Positions 1 to 49,210 of a stretch of DNA of 64,000 bases are shown here, piece after piece. The translations under genes were made by a program, and so were the position numbers. Source of the stretch: Uloborus plumipes (taxonomy: Eukaryota; Arthropoda; Arachnida; Araneae; Uloboridae). The notes beneath the pieces were generated by a model that saw only the letters and a program-made list of their open reading frames with translations, ran no database searches and had not been told where the DNA came from. The stretch spans positions 1-64,000 of the forward strand of contig JAXGGA010001672.1 in the NCBI GenBank assembly GCA_038373865.1, written 5' to 3'. Numbering within the stretch: the stretch's first letter is position 1; each line of letters begins with the position of its first letter.

Positions 1-690
1 AAAGAGAATTTAGAGTGTGTTTGGACATAGGATGGATGTGAATAAGTTAAACTTACACACATATTGGGGTTGAATTAAAAATTTGCTTGATTTAAAATTG
101 AATGTTAGTTAAAAAACAACTTTTGACTAACACAACAACTACAACAAAACAACTACAGAATGGCTTCTTTTCCTCCTCAAAGTTCCTTTTTTTTTTTTTC
201 AAATTTGTAAAAGTCCATTTTTGTAAATTCATGTGCTTTCATAGTTTTTCCTTTTTAAAATGTTGTTTTCTAATTGTTCTTTTCTTCTCCTTTATCTCTT
301 CTTTCATCATTATTTTTCCTTCCATTTTTATTATCTTAATTTTTTCTATAAGAATCCAATGTGCACTTATAGTAGTCATTAATGAGTTCCCAATGAGAAT
401 TGATTCTTTGCTCTCTACTTTTGCAATCTCAACAATATAAATATTACAATGTACTTGCACGTGGGGTGCTGTTCAGGCACAAACTTTCAAATAAGTCTAA
501 TTTGTATATTTTAGCTTTTACTGCTGTATTTCTTGTACTGAATTGTTCTAACATCTATCAGCATTACTAAGGTCTAATAAATAGTTTAGAGGAAAAGAAA
601 ATCATGTCAAAAGGGTTAATTTATGCATGTGTAGAATGTAATGAAGAAATATTGTAAAAAAACTAAAGTATCTCTTAACTTGGTTTTATT
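1..690. other. Upstream intronic sequence, no exon seen
   Basis: AT-rich sequence with short spurious ORFs of low-complexity composition (runs of F, S, I and K). No HECTD1-like peptide flanked by AG and GT is visible, so this is read as part of the intron upstream of the first exon in the window. Its 5' end is outside the window. Confidence 0.5.
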
Positions 691-944
691 TTAAGAGCCA
701 TTATTTTGAAATTCAGACAAGGTGTTTCAGTGACCATTTTTGATTTTCCTCATTTTTTTACATGTCAAAGTAGGTCATGAGAAATGAACATTCTGAAGTT
801 TATAGCCCCCCAAAAAATTTTGTTCGCTCTGTAAAAATTCCCAAAGTTTGATGTTATTTAGCGCTCTTTTTCGTAAAACGGCTGAAAGACGCATTTCAGT
901 GCGCTGTAGTTTTTTTTACAGAAACACCACCCCATGGTTATGTT

Positions 945-2017
945 TAGGGATGCACTGATTAATCGGCAGTACCGATTAATCGGCGAAAAAAAAAATTTTT
1001 AATATTATTTTTTAAAGTATACCTTCGCAAAGAAACTATGACAAACATTTATTTTAACAGTAAATAAACGTAGTTTTCTGCAATCGTTACTATAACATGC
1101 AGAATGAAAGTGTGTACAGGGTAAAAACAATACAAATAGTTCATACAATGCGCAAAACTGATTGGAATATTTATAGATAATCCAATGTTGAATTCCTGAG
1201 CTTTTAAGTTGAAATGCGAAATTATGAATAGTTCATTTCATTTAAAATCAGTCAAATTTTACTGATCAAGGGCAGAAAGATGTTTTATACAAAATTACTC
1301 CAAGTATAGTACAAGAAACTACGATCGATACATTTATAAACGAGAAATAAATAATTTTCTGCAAGTACAATTATAAAATGTAGTAGTGTAGTGAGCATAA
1401 AAAAACAAGTTATTCAAAGAATGAAATACAAAAAAAGAAAAACAAATGCTCTCTGTTATAAATGATTTAATAATTTTATATTCCTATTTTGAATAAATAT
1501 ACACATATAAACAATGTTACAACATTTTTCATTTGTCGATACTTTTCTCTATAGCTTAATGCTTTTATTAAGCTCTACTTTTCAAACAATAAAATTCCTG
1601 AATTAAATGGCGACTTATAATTGAAAAATAAATTTAAATTAAAAACACCCCTAAATTAAAGTACTCACCACAGCTTCCCCCTAATTGTTTTTAAAATAAT
1701 TTTCATGGCTAGTGTGTTTTTGTAATTTATTCACAAAACTATGAAAATTGGTTCAAAGAAGTTTAATAAAATTTTGTAAATGTTTTGGGAAAATTGGAAA
1801 AATAGAGAAAAACAAGTCTTCTTTCAGAAATAAATAAGTAACTATTTCTGAAATCGGAATTGTAAAAGAAAGGGGAAAAAACAGTGATGGTGAAATTGGT
1901 AACATTAAAAAAAATAATCCTGGTCAATAATCGGCTCTGCCAATTAATCGGCCGATTGTCAACAGCCGATTAATCGGTAATCGATAATCGGCCAATTTGC
2001 TTATCGGTGCATCCCTA
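945..2017. mobile_element. Non-autonomous hAT element in left foldback arm
   Basis: The ends are TAGGGATGCACTGATTAATC and, at the right, the complement of TAGGGATGCACCGATAAGC. The flanking 8-mers GTTATGTT (937-944) and GGTATGTT (2018-2025) match at 7 of 8 positions, as expected for a hAT target duplication. The opposite foldback arm at about 6770-6785 carries the uninterrupted site (ATGTAAACATAACCATGG on the + strand). Short ATCGGC/GCCGAT repeats lie just inside both ends. The interior is AT-rich with no transposase ORF, so it is a deletion derivative or MITE. Confidence 0.8.
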
Positions 2018-3855
2018 GGTATGTTTACATTTATTGATTGTACAGTGTGTAGTTATGAGGACCCCATAGTTATTTGAGTTGGGGAGGGTTGCTTTCTTTA
2101 GTTAAGGGGCCGCAAAGTATGGTTTTTAGTCTATTTTTGCTCGACTTTGAACTGCGTTATTTCCCCATAAAAGCAACCCCCTGAAATTTTTTTAACATAT
2201 TCTGAAAATTTTTCTATGAAGAGAATATGTGGTACAAAAATTGTTTAATATCTCATTGCTTTGAAGAGAAAAAGATTTAGATATTTGTCAAATTTTCAAA
2301 ATTTGGATGTTTTTGATTGCATTTAACTCAAAACAGCAACCCTAGAAAAAAATAACTTTTATGAATTATGGAACCTACAGATGTGTAGAATAACGTAAAA
2401 AAGAAAGTTGCGTGGGGTCTCGTTTTCAAGAAAATAATTATTTTTTTGTAGCTTATTTTAATGCTTTTTTCTCATAGTAAAATGTGTCCATCAAGTAGGT
2501 CAGATCTGCTGAAACTCTAAGTATATACTAATGATGTATTTAAATTTGTATAGGGAAAGAGAAAAAGACTAAAAACAATTAATTTTGTCTAAATTTTTAT
2601 AATTTTTAATTTTTTTATTGCAATTAACTCAAAAAATGTGAAATCCTGAAAGAAATATTGAATGCACATATTACTAGTTTTGAACTATTGGAAAAAGTAA
2701 ATTCGGTGAGGTATCTTCAAATGTATTCTAGTGGGAGGTCACAGTGACCTCCCGAAAAATTTCATGATCGACTTGGAAACGGCAAACTTGGAAACATTAC
2801 CGCAACATTGAAATTTTCTATTCATATATTTTACACATGTTCTGATTATTTTTTATATTATATAATACCTGCATATGTGTAAAACGACTTACAAAATAAA
2901 GCGGCCAGGGGTCTCTTCTAGTTTTTCAGAAAAAAATGTAGCAGATTTTAATACGTTCTTCCGTAGTAAAATGTGTCCAGTATGTAGGTCAGATCTGCTA
3001 AAACTTAAAATATATGATAATTTATGTTTGTGTGTATAGTAATTTTTGAGTGTATAGTAATAGTGAAAACAAATCACAGCACTAAATTGTGTCTGAATTT
3101 TTAGAACTTTTAGCTTCTTGTTGCAATTACATCAAAAAACGATAAATCATTACTGAGGGAATTATTGAATTTACATATTACTAGCTGGGCAATGACTGGA
3201 AATATTCCAAAAGTAACTACTGTGAGGTATATTTAGAAGCTCCCCAATGGGAGGTCAAAGGAGGTCACTGTGACCTCCAGAAAAATTTCATATTCGGAAA
3301 AATTTTCTGAAGATTCAGCAACTTTAGAAACAATACTGCAACATTGAAATTTTCTATTTATTTATTTTTTACGTATGGGCTTGATCGTATTTTATCATTC
3401 CGAAAAATTAGGAAATCCTTTGGCAATTCAGAACATCTTTTTGAGAAGTATAAGATACTCATGGGCACTGGAACTTAAATTTTTACAAAATACGATCAAG
3501 CACACGTGAGAAAAATGTATCATCAAAAAATCTCGATGTTGCAATACTGTTTCCAAATTTGCCGAATCGTCAGCAAAATGTTTCGATCATGAAATTTTTC
3601 GGGAGGTCACTGTGACCTCCCACTAGAATACATCTGAAGATACCTCACCGAATTTACTTTATCCAATATTCCAAAGCTAGTAATATGTGTATTCAATAAT
3701 AGTCTCTGGATTTCACGTTTTTTGAGTTAATTGCAATTAAAAAACTAAAAATTATAAAAATTTAGACAAAATTAATTGTTTTTAGTCTTTTTCTCTTTCC
3801 CTATACAAATTTAAATACATCATTAGTATATACTTAGAATTTCAGCAGATCTGAC

Positions 3856-6279
3856 CAGTGGCGTAGCATGGCGGGGGCAAAGGGGGCACTCGCCCCGGGC
3901 GGCACTTTGCGAGGGGCGGCAAATTCTGCAACAATAACTTGAGATTGAGATCGTTTTTTTTCCAAGAGCGGCGGGTTTTTTTTAATTTTTGTTTAATAAA
4001 GAGGGGCGGCGGTTTTTTTTTTTTTAATGACAAATTATGTATAACTAAATCTGCATCAAAAGCTTTTTTATCCCCTCTCCCATCAAATCAAACTTGTCTG
4101 CATGCAGCATGCAGTCCGTTATCACTGGCGTTGACGCGCCGCACTAAGACAAGAACCTTGTTGAAGAGGATTATAAATTACCGAAGCTCGGCAAGCAGTC
4201 ATTGCAGTTTTGGCATGTACCCTGTACCGTGTAGGACACCTGGCAGGGGCAGAAGTTTCTTCAGTTAGATTTCGATTGAAGTCAGGCCAGCGTTTTTACC
4301 ATAAAATCTTTTTAGATCGACTCAACAATTTTGCACGGGTATTATTTGCTAATTTGAAGTTCTTTTCCACAAATCAAACTATTTTTTTTTTCTTTGAGGT
4401 GTCTATTTCGAAAAAGAAAAGACAATGAAAAGGGATGCTACTTCTTGTTCCTCATCAAGTTAATCTTGTTCTCCATCAAGTATTAAAGGCAAAATATTAT
4501 TCAATAATATTTGATAGCACTCCCGATATTTCACATATCGACCAAACAAGCCAAGTTGTGCAATGTGTGAAAATGGAAAATCAGGAAATAGAAGTGGTGG
4601 AATCTTTTATAGATTTCATCGAAATCAAAAACAAAACTGCTGAAGACATGACTGATATGATTTTGAGCAAGCTGGAAGCTGATGGCCTTGATGTGATGAA
4701 CTGCAGAGGTCAGACGTATGACAATTCTGCTGTCATGGCTGGAAAGCATACAGGAGTGCAACAAAGGTTTAAAGATATAAATCCCAATGCTGTATTTGTA
4801 CCTTGCTCAAATCATTCTTTGAACTTAGTTTGTTTACATGCAGCTTCCTTTGAAACGAACTCTGTTACCTTCTTCTGTACTTTAGAGCGTTGCTATGCAT
4901 TTTTTTCCATCTCAACACACCGTTGGGAAGTTTTAATTGCTGCTACAGTCAGAACTATAAAACAAATTCAGGATACACGGTGAAGTGCTATGGCCGAAGC
5001 AGTAGACATGGTGAGGGACAAATATCAGGAAATTTTGGAAGCGATAGAAAAACTGACAGAGAACGGTGAGAGCTTGAACACTCGGACAGACGCAGGAGCT
5101 GATTGCAATGCAATCATTTTCTTTTCTGTGTTTTTTAGGCCTATTGAAGCCTGTACTGCAGGAAGTCAATCATGCGTAAATATATTTACAAACAGCGGGG
5201 CTCAGCTTGCATCAGTTTGCATATAAAATAAATGCATTGCAGATGTTACTTACAGAGAAGAGAGAATAACTTATAGAGGGTGCTATAAGTTATGCGAAAA
5301 CTTTGTGCGAAGATCTCTGGATTTCAATGGATCGTACCAGAAAAATAACAAAGAAACATACGTTTGAGGATGGAAGCAAAGATGCTTCCCTGACATATGA
5401 AAACGAACTGAGAAGAAAGTTATTTTCTTCTTTAGACAAAATAATGGTAGAAATTCTGGATAGATTTAAGCTTAAGCATTTACAGAATTTGGCAAACAAG
5501 TTTGCTTTTCTCATTCCAGCCAAGCTGCTAGACGTTAAAGACGGCAGCTTTGATTTAGAGCACTTCAATAGCGATGTTGATGAAAACGAATTCAAGCTTT
5601 AACGTATGAGGATAAGGACTTTCGCTACTGCCACGGGTGATATTGATGAATTGATGAAGTCGAGACCACTCGATTTATTCAAATATATAGTGAAGTTCAG
5701 ACTCCCTGCCTAATATAATCATACTTCTCAGAATCTTTCTCTCAATACCTATTAACAATGCCAGTTGTGAGAGAAGTTTTTCAAAATTGAAATTAATTAA
5801 AAATTACCTAAGATCAACCATGAGTACCATCAGATTATCCAATCTGGCAATTTTGGCTGTAGAGCATGAAACAACTAACTCAGCCGATATTGATAGCGTT
5901 GTGAAAGATTTTGCTATGTTGAAAAGTAGAAAAATAAAATTTTAGGTAAAGCAGTTTCCCCCCCCCCTTTTTTTTCCTTTCCTTTTTTTTTAAATTTTAA
6001 TATTATTCTGCTTAAAATGTTTTCATTTAAGGAAAATATTATCTCTCATATTTCAGTAATTTTAGAAAAAAGATTTATTAAAATTTTTCGATCAGCATTT
6101 CCTGTTGTAGGATGAATACATTAAAATGTAAAACATGGTGTGGATTAAAAAAAAAATCCTGTTTTCATTCAGTAAAAAATTAAAAATGTCATAATTTCTC
6201 GAGGGGGGGCAGGAGAAAAGAAAAGGGGCGGCAAATATGGTGCATGCCCCGGGCGGCAAAATCCTACGCTACGCCGCTG
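3856..6279 (+). mobile_element. hAT transposon with decayed transposase, in right foldback arm
   Basis: The ends are CAGTGGCGTAGC and GCTACGCCGCTG, fitting the hAT terminal rule. It is flanked by a perfect 8-bp duplication GATCTGAC (3848-3855 and 6280-6287). The left foldback arm at about 2505-2512 shows the unduplicated site. The G/C-rich subterminal sequence (CCCCGGGCGGCA-like) occurs in inverse orientation at both ends. The interior carries a broken hAT transposase (about 4435-5945). At 2.4 kb it is short for an autonomous hAT, so the N-terminal zinc-finger part is probably deleted. Confidence 0.9.
4435..5945 (+). pseudogene. Broken hAT-superfamily transposase (DUF4371/ZMYM-like)
   Basis: This is the relic of the transposase of the surrounding hAT element, which would have carried out cut-and-paste transposition with an RNase H-like core. 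Visible pieces: 4435-4983 encodes a core segment with IIFDSTPDISHIDQ, then CRGQTYDNSAVMAGKHTGVQ and VFVPCSNHSLNLV. These are typical of the DUF4371-type hAT core, including the two expected Asp regions. 5303-5602 continues in another frame (KLFSSLDKIMVEILDRFKLK and following). About 5710-5945 encodes the C-terminal dimerisation region with NNASCERSFSKLK and LSNLAILAVEHE. Frameshifts and stops separate the blocks and no start with an N-terminal BED or TTF zinc finger is visible, so it cannot be functional. The family call rests on recognised motifs, not on a search. Confidence 0.8.
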
Positions 6280-7218
6280 GATCTGACCTACTTGATGGAC
6301 ACATTTTATTATGAGAAATAAGCATTAAAATGAGCTACAAAAAAAAAATATTTTCTTAAAAGCGAGACGAGACCCCACGCAACTTTCTTTTTTACGTTAT
6401 TCTACACATCTGTTGGTTCCATAATTCATAAAAGTTATTTTTTTCTAGGGTTGCTGTTTTGAGTTAAATGCAATCAAAAACCCCCAAATTTTGAAAATTT
6501 GATAAATATCTAAGTCTTTTTCGCTTCAAAACAATGAGATATTAAACAATTTTCGTACCACATATTCTCTTCATAGTATAAATTTTCAGTATATGTTAAA
6601 AAAATTTCGGGGGGTGGTGGCTTTTAGGGGAGAAATAACGCAGGTCAAAGTCGAGCGAAAATGGACTAAAAACCATACTTTACGGCCTCTTAACTAAAGA
6701 AAGCAACACACCCCAACCCAAATAACAATGGGGTCCTCGTAAGTACACACTGTACCATCAATAAATGTAAACATAACCATGGGGTGGTGTTTCTGTAAAA
6801 AACTACAGCGCACTGAAATTCGTCTTTCATCCTTTTTACCAAATAAATGCGCTGCATACATCAAACTTTGGGAATTTTTACCGAGCGAACAAAATTTTTT
6901 TTTTTTTTGGGGGGGGGGGGGGGGGCTCCAAACTTCAGAATGTTCACTTCTCATGACCTACTTTGACACATAAAAAAATGAGGAAAAGAAAAAATGGTTT
7001 ACTGCCAAAATTTCCCTTTTTTGTTCGATTTTCAAAATAATGGCTCTTAAGCTGCATCAGTAGAAAAATTGAGTTAACTCAAAATGTTGCTAATAAGTAG
7101 AGAAATTCATCAGAGTAAAACATTAATTACGCATCAGGCTATAAACCTAATGTATTTTTATTGCCTCCTGAATCGCTTTACTATCATAGCTTTGGATTAA
7201 GTTATATGTTTTTTACAG

Positions 7219-44691
<37,473 letters not shown>

Positions 44692-45240
44692 TTCAGTCAT
44701 ATTTAGTTTGAATGATCATCAGCTAATTGTTACTCCTTAAATCAGGAACTATATTTACATGTGTAAAACATTTCTATGAGCCATTGCTTGAAAATCCTGA
44801 TTCTCAAGGATTACAATTTGACTGAAAATATCGCACTAATGAAAGTGCTTCCCTAGTCCTCCAAAAAGAAAAAAAAAAAAAAACCTTGTCATGAGAGCTT
44901 CCTTCAGTGAGATAAGTACATTAAGAACTACTTCGGTATTGATCGTGCTTTTACCAAATAAAAAGGGATATGAACTGCCTTTCACAAGTGGTGCCTCATG
45001 ATGCAAAACAACTTCAAAGTTGACTGCCTCAAAGAGTGTAAATAATCTTCTAAAATGTGATATGTGATAACTGCTTGTAAATTAGATAAGGGTTCCAGTC
45101 ACATAGTTATTAAAGTTAGCAAATTTTTGAAAAATGCTTTTATTTAATTGTTATAGCAATTTTCAATTGAAATGTATAAAAAGTTTTATTGAAATCACCT
45201 ATTATCATTTGCGTTCTGCTGTTGAAGTTTTGTCCATTCC
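44692..45240 (+). other. Probable HECTD1 3' UTR
   Basis: Sequence directly after the stop codon. An AATAAA hexamer at 44957-44962 is a possible polyadenylation signal, and later AATAAA-like hexamers (for example near 46252) also exist. The true cleavage site cannot be told from sequence alone. Confidence 0.4.
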
Positions 45241-45249
45241 ATGTGTTAA

Positions 45250-46050
45250 AGTATAAAAGCTAAAGTGCTAAAAAATCTTATTATTAAATCTATTTTATTT
45301 GAGTTTGTCAGCTAAAGTGCTAAAAAAATCTTATTATTAAATCTATTTTATTTGAGTTTGCCAGCTGAAGTGATAAAAAAATCTTATTAAATCTATTTTA
45401 TTTGAGTTTGTCAGCTAAAGTGCTAAAAAAAATCTTATTATTAAATCTATTTTATTTGAGTTTGTCAGCTAAAGTGCTAAAAAAAATCTTATTATTAAAT
45501 CTATTTTATTTGAGTTTGTCAGCTAAAGTGCTAAAATAATCTTATTATTAAATCTATTTTATTTGAGTTTGTCAGCTAAAGTGCTAAAAAAATCTTATTA
45601 TTAAATCTATTTTATTTGAGTTTGTCAGCTAAAGTGCTAAAAAAAAATCTTATTATTAAATCTATTTTATTTGAGTTTGTCAGCTGAAGTGCTAAAAAAA
45701 TCTTATTATTAAATCTATTTTATTTGAGTTTGCCAGCTGAAGTGATAAAAAAATCTTATTATTAAATCTATTTTATTTGAGTTTGTCAGCTAAAGTGCTA
45801 AAAAAAATCTTATTATTAAATCTATTTTATTTGAGTTTGTCAGCTAAAGTGCTAAAAAAACCTTATTATTAAATCTATTTTATTTGAGTTTGTCAGCTAA
45901 AGTGCTAAAAAAATCTTATTATTAAATCTATTTTATTTGAGTTTGTCAGCTGAAGTGCTAAAAAAATCTTATTATTAAATCTATTTTATTTGAGTTTGTC
46001 AGCTAAAGTGCTAAAAAAATCTTATTATTAAATCTTTTTTATTTGAGTAT
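45250..46050. repeat. 53-bp minisatellite, ~15 copies
   Basis: A tandem array with unit GTTTGTCAGCTAAAGTGCTA plus A-run plus TCTTATTATTAAATC and TATTTTATTTGA. Units differ mainly in A-run length (5-8), a GCCAGCTGAAGTGATAA variant (at least twice) and single substitutions. It starts about 560 bp after the HECTD1 stop codon, so it may lie in the 3' UTR of long transcripts. Confidence 0.95.
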
Positions 46051-47891
46051 ATATACAAGAAATTTACATATTAATATGTATTATTGTTTTTCATAATTTG
46101 TTGAAAAATCTTATGTTCCAAGGGTAAAGAAAAGTGCAATCATGTCCGTAATTTATATATGTTAAATCTACTGAAATTATAAAAAAATATAAAAAGATCA
46201 TGAATATATTGTTAATCTTGTGATTAAAATTTCTATCTTCATTACTTATTAAGAATAAATGCATTTGGTCGTATGCAAATATTGTTCTCAGTGTGTTTTT
46301 TTCCTAGTATTTGTAGCAATACACTATTACCAATTTTCCAAAGTATGCTCAATTAAAATTTTCTAATTGCATGAATTTGAAGCAAACAAAATAAAATTAT
46401 ATTTTTTATTCTTTATTATCATGGTTATTAGGCAAAATCAAAAACTGGAGAGAGTCACAGAAAACCACATTCAATACAATCCAAAGTTTCAATAGTCATG
46501 TCTGCACCTGAACTCAAAATGAGAAACTTATTTAAAGTTATTTTGTTTCTATATATTTGGTTTCACATTTTCAGAATTTTTTACAACTATTTTCAATTTA
46601 CCAATGATCGTAAAAGCTTGTGTACAAGTAAAGTTTGTTATAAAGACATTTGAATTTTGATTAAAAGTGCAGATATAACTTTTGTACTCAGCAAGGCAGT
46701 GTGACGAAACACAACTTCAGTTGATTTGTCACTGTCCTAAAGGTATGAAATACTGTATTGTTGAATTGAAAATACAAATTTTAAGTTAGTAGCCTATTGG
46801 TTTTTTAACCACCTCTTTGTTATTTCTAGTAGCCACCTTACCTGGGACTTTTTTTTAAATGAAAACGATAAGACAATCTTAATTCAAAACATTACTTAAA
46901 AATAGTATTTTTCAATTATGCATGTATCTGACCAACAGAGTACCACGTTATAATGGACAGTTTTTTTTTAAGTGTCATAGAAATGAAGAATTCTATGCAA
47001 TGTCACAGGATAAAAATTTGCAGTGTGACATTTGTTCAAATTTAAACTTAATAAAAGGATAAAAAGAGTTTGAAATATCAAAAAATTCCGACTCCAATTC
47101 TTCTCGTCAAAGATTTATTAATTGTTTTCCCTATCTAATGTGTGTGTGAAGAACTAGATCTTAGAATGTCAGAAAGTTAGAGATTTAATAAGATTTTTGC
47201 TTCACTAGACTTCCTTGTACTTAAAATACATGGGAAAATATCATGCAAATTTTATGTAGCAAAATTCCTGTGCATAAACAACGATGAATACATGGGAAGA
47301 TTTTATAGGAGGGTCTCCAAAATCTGGAGATTTCAAGAAACTAAAGAAGAGGCAGCATTCCTCTCAGAATATATTATGGACAAAATTAAGCCAAGCCACA
47401 ACTGCTCGTTTTAAGAGCAAGATAATTTTTGTAGATAACATGAGTCACTTGAATTTATATTAAATCTTTGCTTTTCAATTCATATGTATTTTCTAAAAAT
47501 TAATTCTAATCTTTCATAAGTTCAAAATTATTCTTTATCTTTGACAAATCATGTTTCCTGCATAGAAAATAAACCTTTATTTGTGACAGTAACTATCTGC
47601 TCTTGTTCTTCCCCTTTAACATTACGTATTTATGTTAGACCTACTGCAGGATAAATTTTTACAAAATAAAAATTTTACATTTGTTCTGATTCACCCCTAT
47701 CAGCGGGGTTGATTGGGACACCTCTAAAAACTTATATTAATAAAAATTTTTCAACGTATTTTGTTGTTGCGTGGTGTATTAAGTTTGAACCAAGACCAAA
47801 GTTTTCACCCAAAAATTCAAATAAAGATAAAATCTTTACATTACTTTTTCTATGATCAAAGCTGAAAAGTACCAATTCACCCCGTTTTAGG
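46051..47891. other. Intergenic, no gene seen
   Basis: AT-rich sequence downstream of the minisatellite. No transposase or conserved ORF is visible. Confidence 0.5.
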
Positions 47892-49210
47892 GTACACATC
47901 AGGGTTGCCAGACGTCCCGCATTTCAAGGGACAGTCCCGTTTTTTTTTAAATATTGTCCCGGGGAACTGTAATACGGGACAGCTAAAGCCCCGTATTCTG
48001 GCTAGATGCAGCATTTTACAAAACGAAACATTATTTTCAGAAAAAAATGAAGCAAAACAAAAAATGTGAAATAGAGTGATAAGAAAATTGATTGAATTAT
48101 AATATTTTCCTCTTCTGAAGTAATGTTATTGTTCTATTCATTTATAGTACAAATTATTGTGACAATCATTTCAACAAACGTTCGCTGTAAAAGTGGTGTA
48201 TCTCCTCGTAAATGATTTTACTATGTCTTATTATATAAAAAGCCCTTCTCAATTTTTCAGTTATGAAAAAAATATATGTGTTCAGCTACTATTAGTCACT
48301 AGATTTGTTTTGAATCAATCAATTTCAATCTTTTGAAATTTGCTTCGCTTCGCTTTCATACTAAAAGATTTAACTAAATGTTATTCCATTTAACAAATAA
48401 ATATGCATTTTAAAAACATGAAGATAAATAATTTTTACAATGAGCGACAGAAATATAAATTACACTGAGCTTTATGGCAACCTAAAGATCATCTAGAAAG
48501 AATTATTGCAGCAGTAAAATCAAGTAGCAAATATAATTTTTAAAAGGAGGAATTTTCTGACATTATATAAGAATAATTATCATGTTATAATATTGACAAA
48601 ACTAGTTTTTCCCCAAAAGATATTGAATTTTGATTTCTTTATTTGCTTTAGGTTAACTTCTTATAGTGAGTTCAAGTAGTAAGGTTTATTCTATATCCAC
48701 ACAACTGTAATCAAAATTTTTGTTTATGGCTCATTAAAATTATTTTGCATTCAAATTTGCCCATTGGTACGTCTAGCTGTTTGAAAAAGTGCATACTAAA
48801 CATTAGTCATAAGTAGAAGCGACTATTGTATCTTTTACGCCAAGACAGTCTCGTCATTTAGGACATCAGTACGGGTGGTCAATGCCTCCCCCTCCCCCCT
48901 GGTTTTGGGAAATTAATGTATTTACATACAAGTAGACGTGGCTTTTACTTTTTTTTTGTATAATTTACATTGAAATGTAGTATAATTTACCTCCCCCCCC
49001 CCCGGCAAAATTGGAAATGACGGCCTGCTTCAGGAAAAAGGGGGTTCATTACAGGGAAATCTGAATTTTCACAATAATTAGTGATAAACCTTTTCGTACC
49101 AATATTCATGAAGAAAAATAACTATGCAATGGTAAAAAATGAAGTTTTTATTAATATGAATTGTGTATTTTTTTTCTTTATTTACATTTGTGAGAAACGT
49201 TTAATATTAA

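Larger units (their letters stand above)
691..7050. repeat. Giant foldback (inverted-repeat) element with TTAA ends
   Basis: A long imperfect palindrome. The left arm (691 to about 3393) reads as the reverse complement of the right arm (about 3487-7050) once two later insertions (945-2017 and 3856-6279) are removed. The ends are TTAAGAGCCATTATTTTGA (691-709) and its exact complement at 7032-7050. The loop is only about 90 bp (about 3394-3486). The left arm also has a diverged internal duplication: about 2400-2800 resembles about 2890-3300, each ending in a motif like GGTCACTGTGACCTCC. TTAA at both ends could be a piggyBac-type target duplication, but the next bases (GAGCC) are not a typical piggyBac terminus. 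No transposase belongs to the palindrome itself, so the superfamily is unassigned. Confidence 0.8.

Noticed and set aside
102..460. Overlapping ORFs on both strands near the window start
   Set aside because: Low-complexity F/S/I/K-rich translations, no domain, no splice context; compositional.
4210..4428. ORF just before the hAT transposase frame
   Set aside because: No recognisable zinc finger or transposase N-terminus; may be decayed transposase DNA but cannot be supported.
45250..46050. CRISPR-like array
   Set aside because: Contiguous tandem units with no unique spacers in a eukaryotic gene context; it is a minisatellite.
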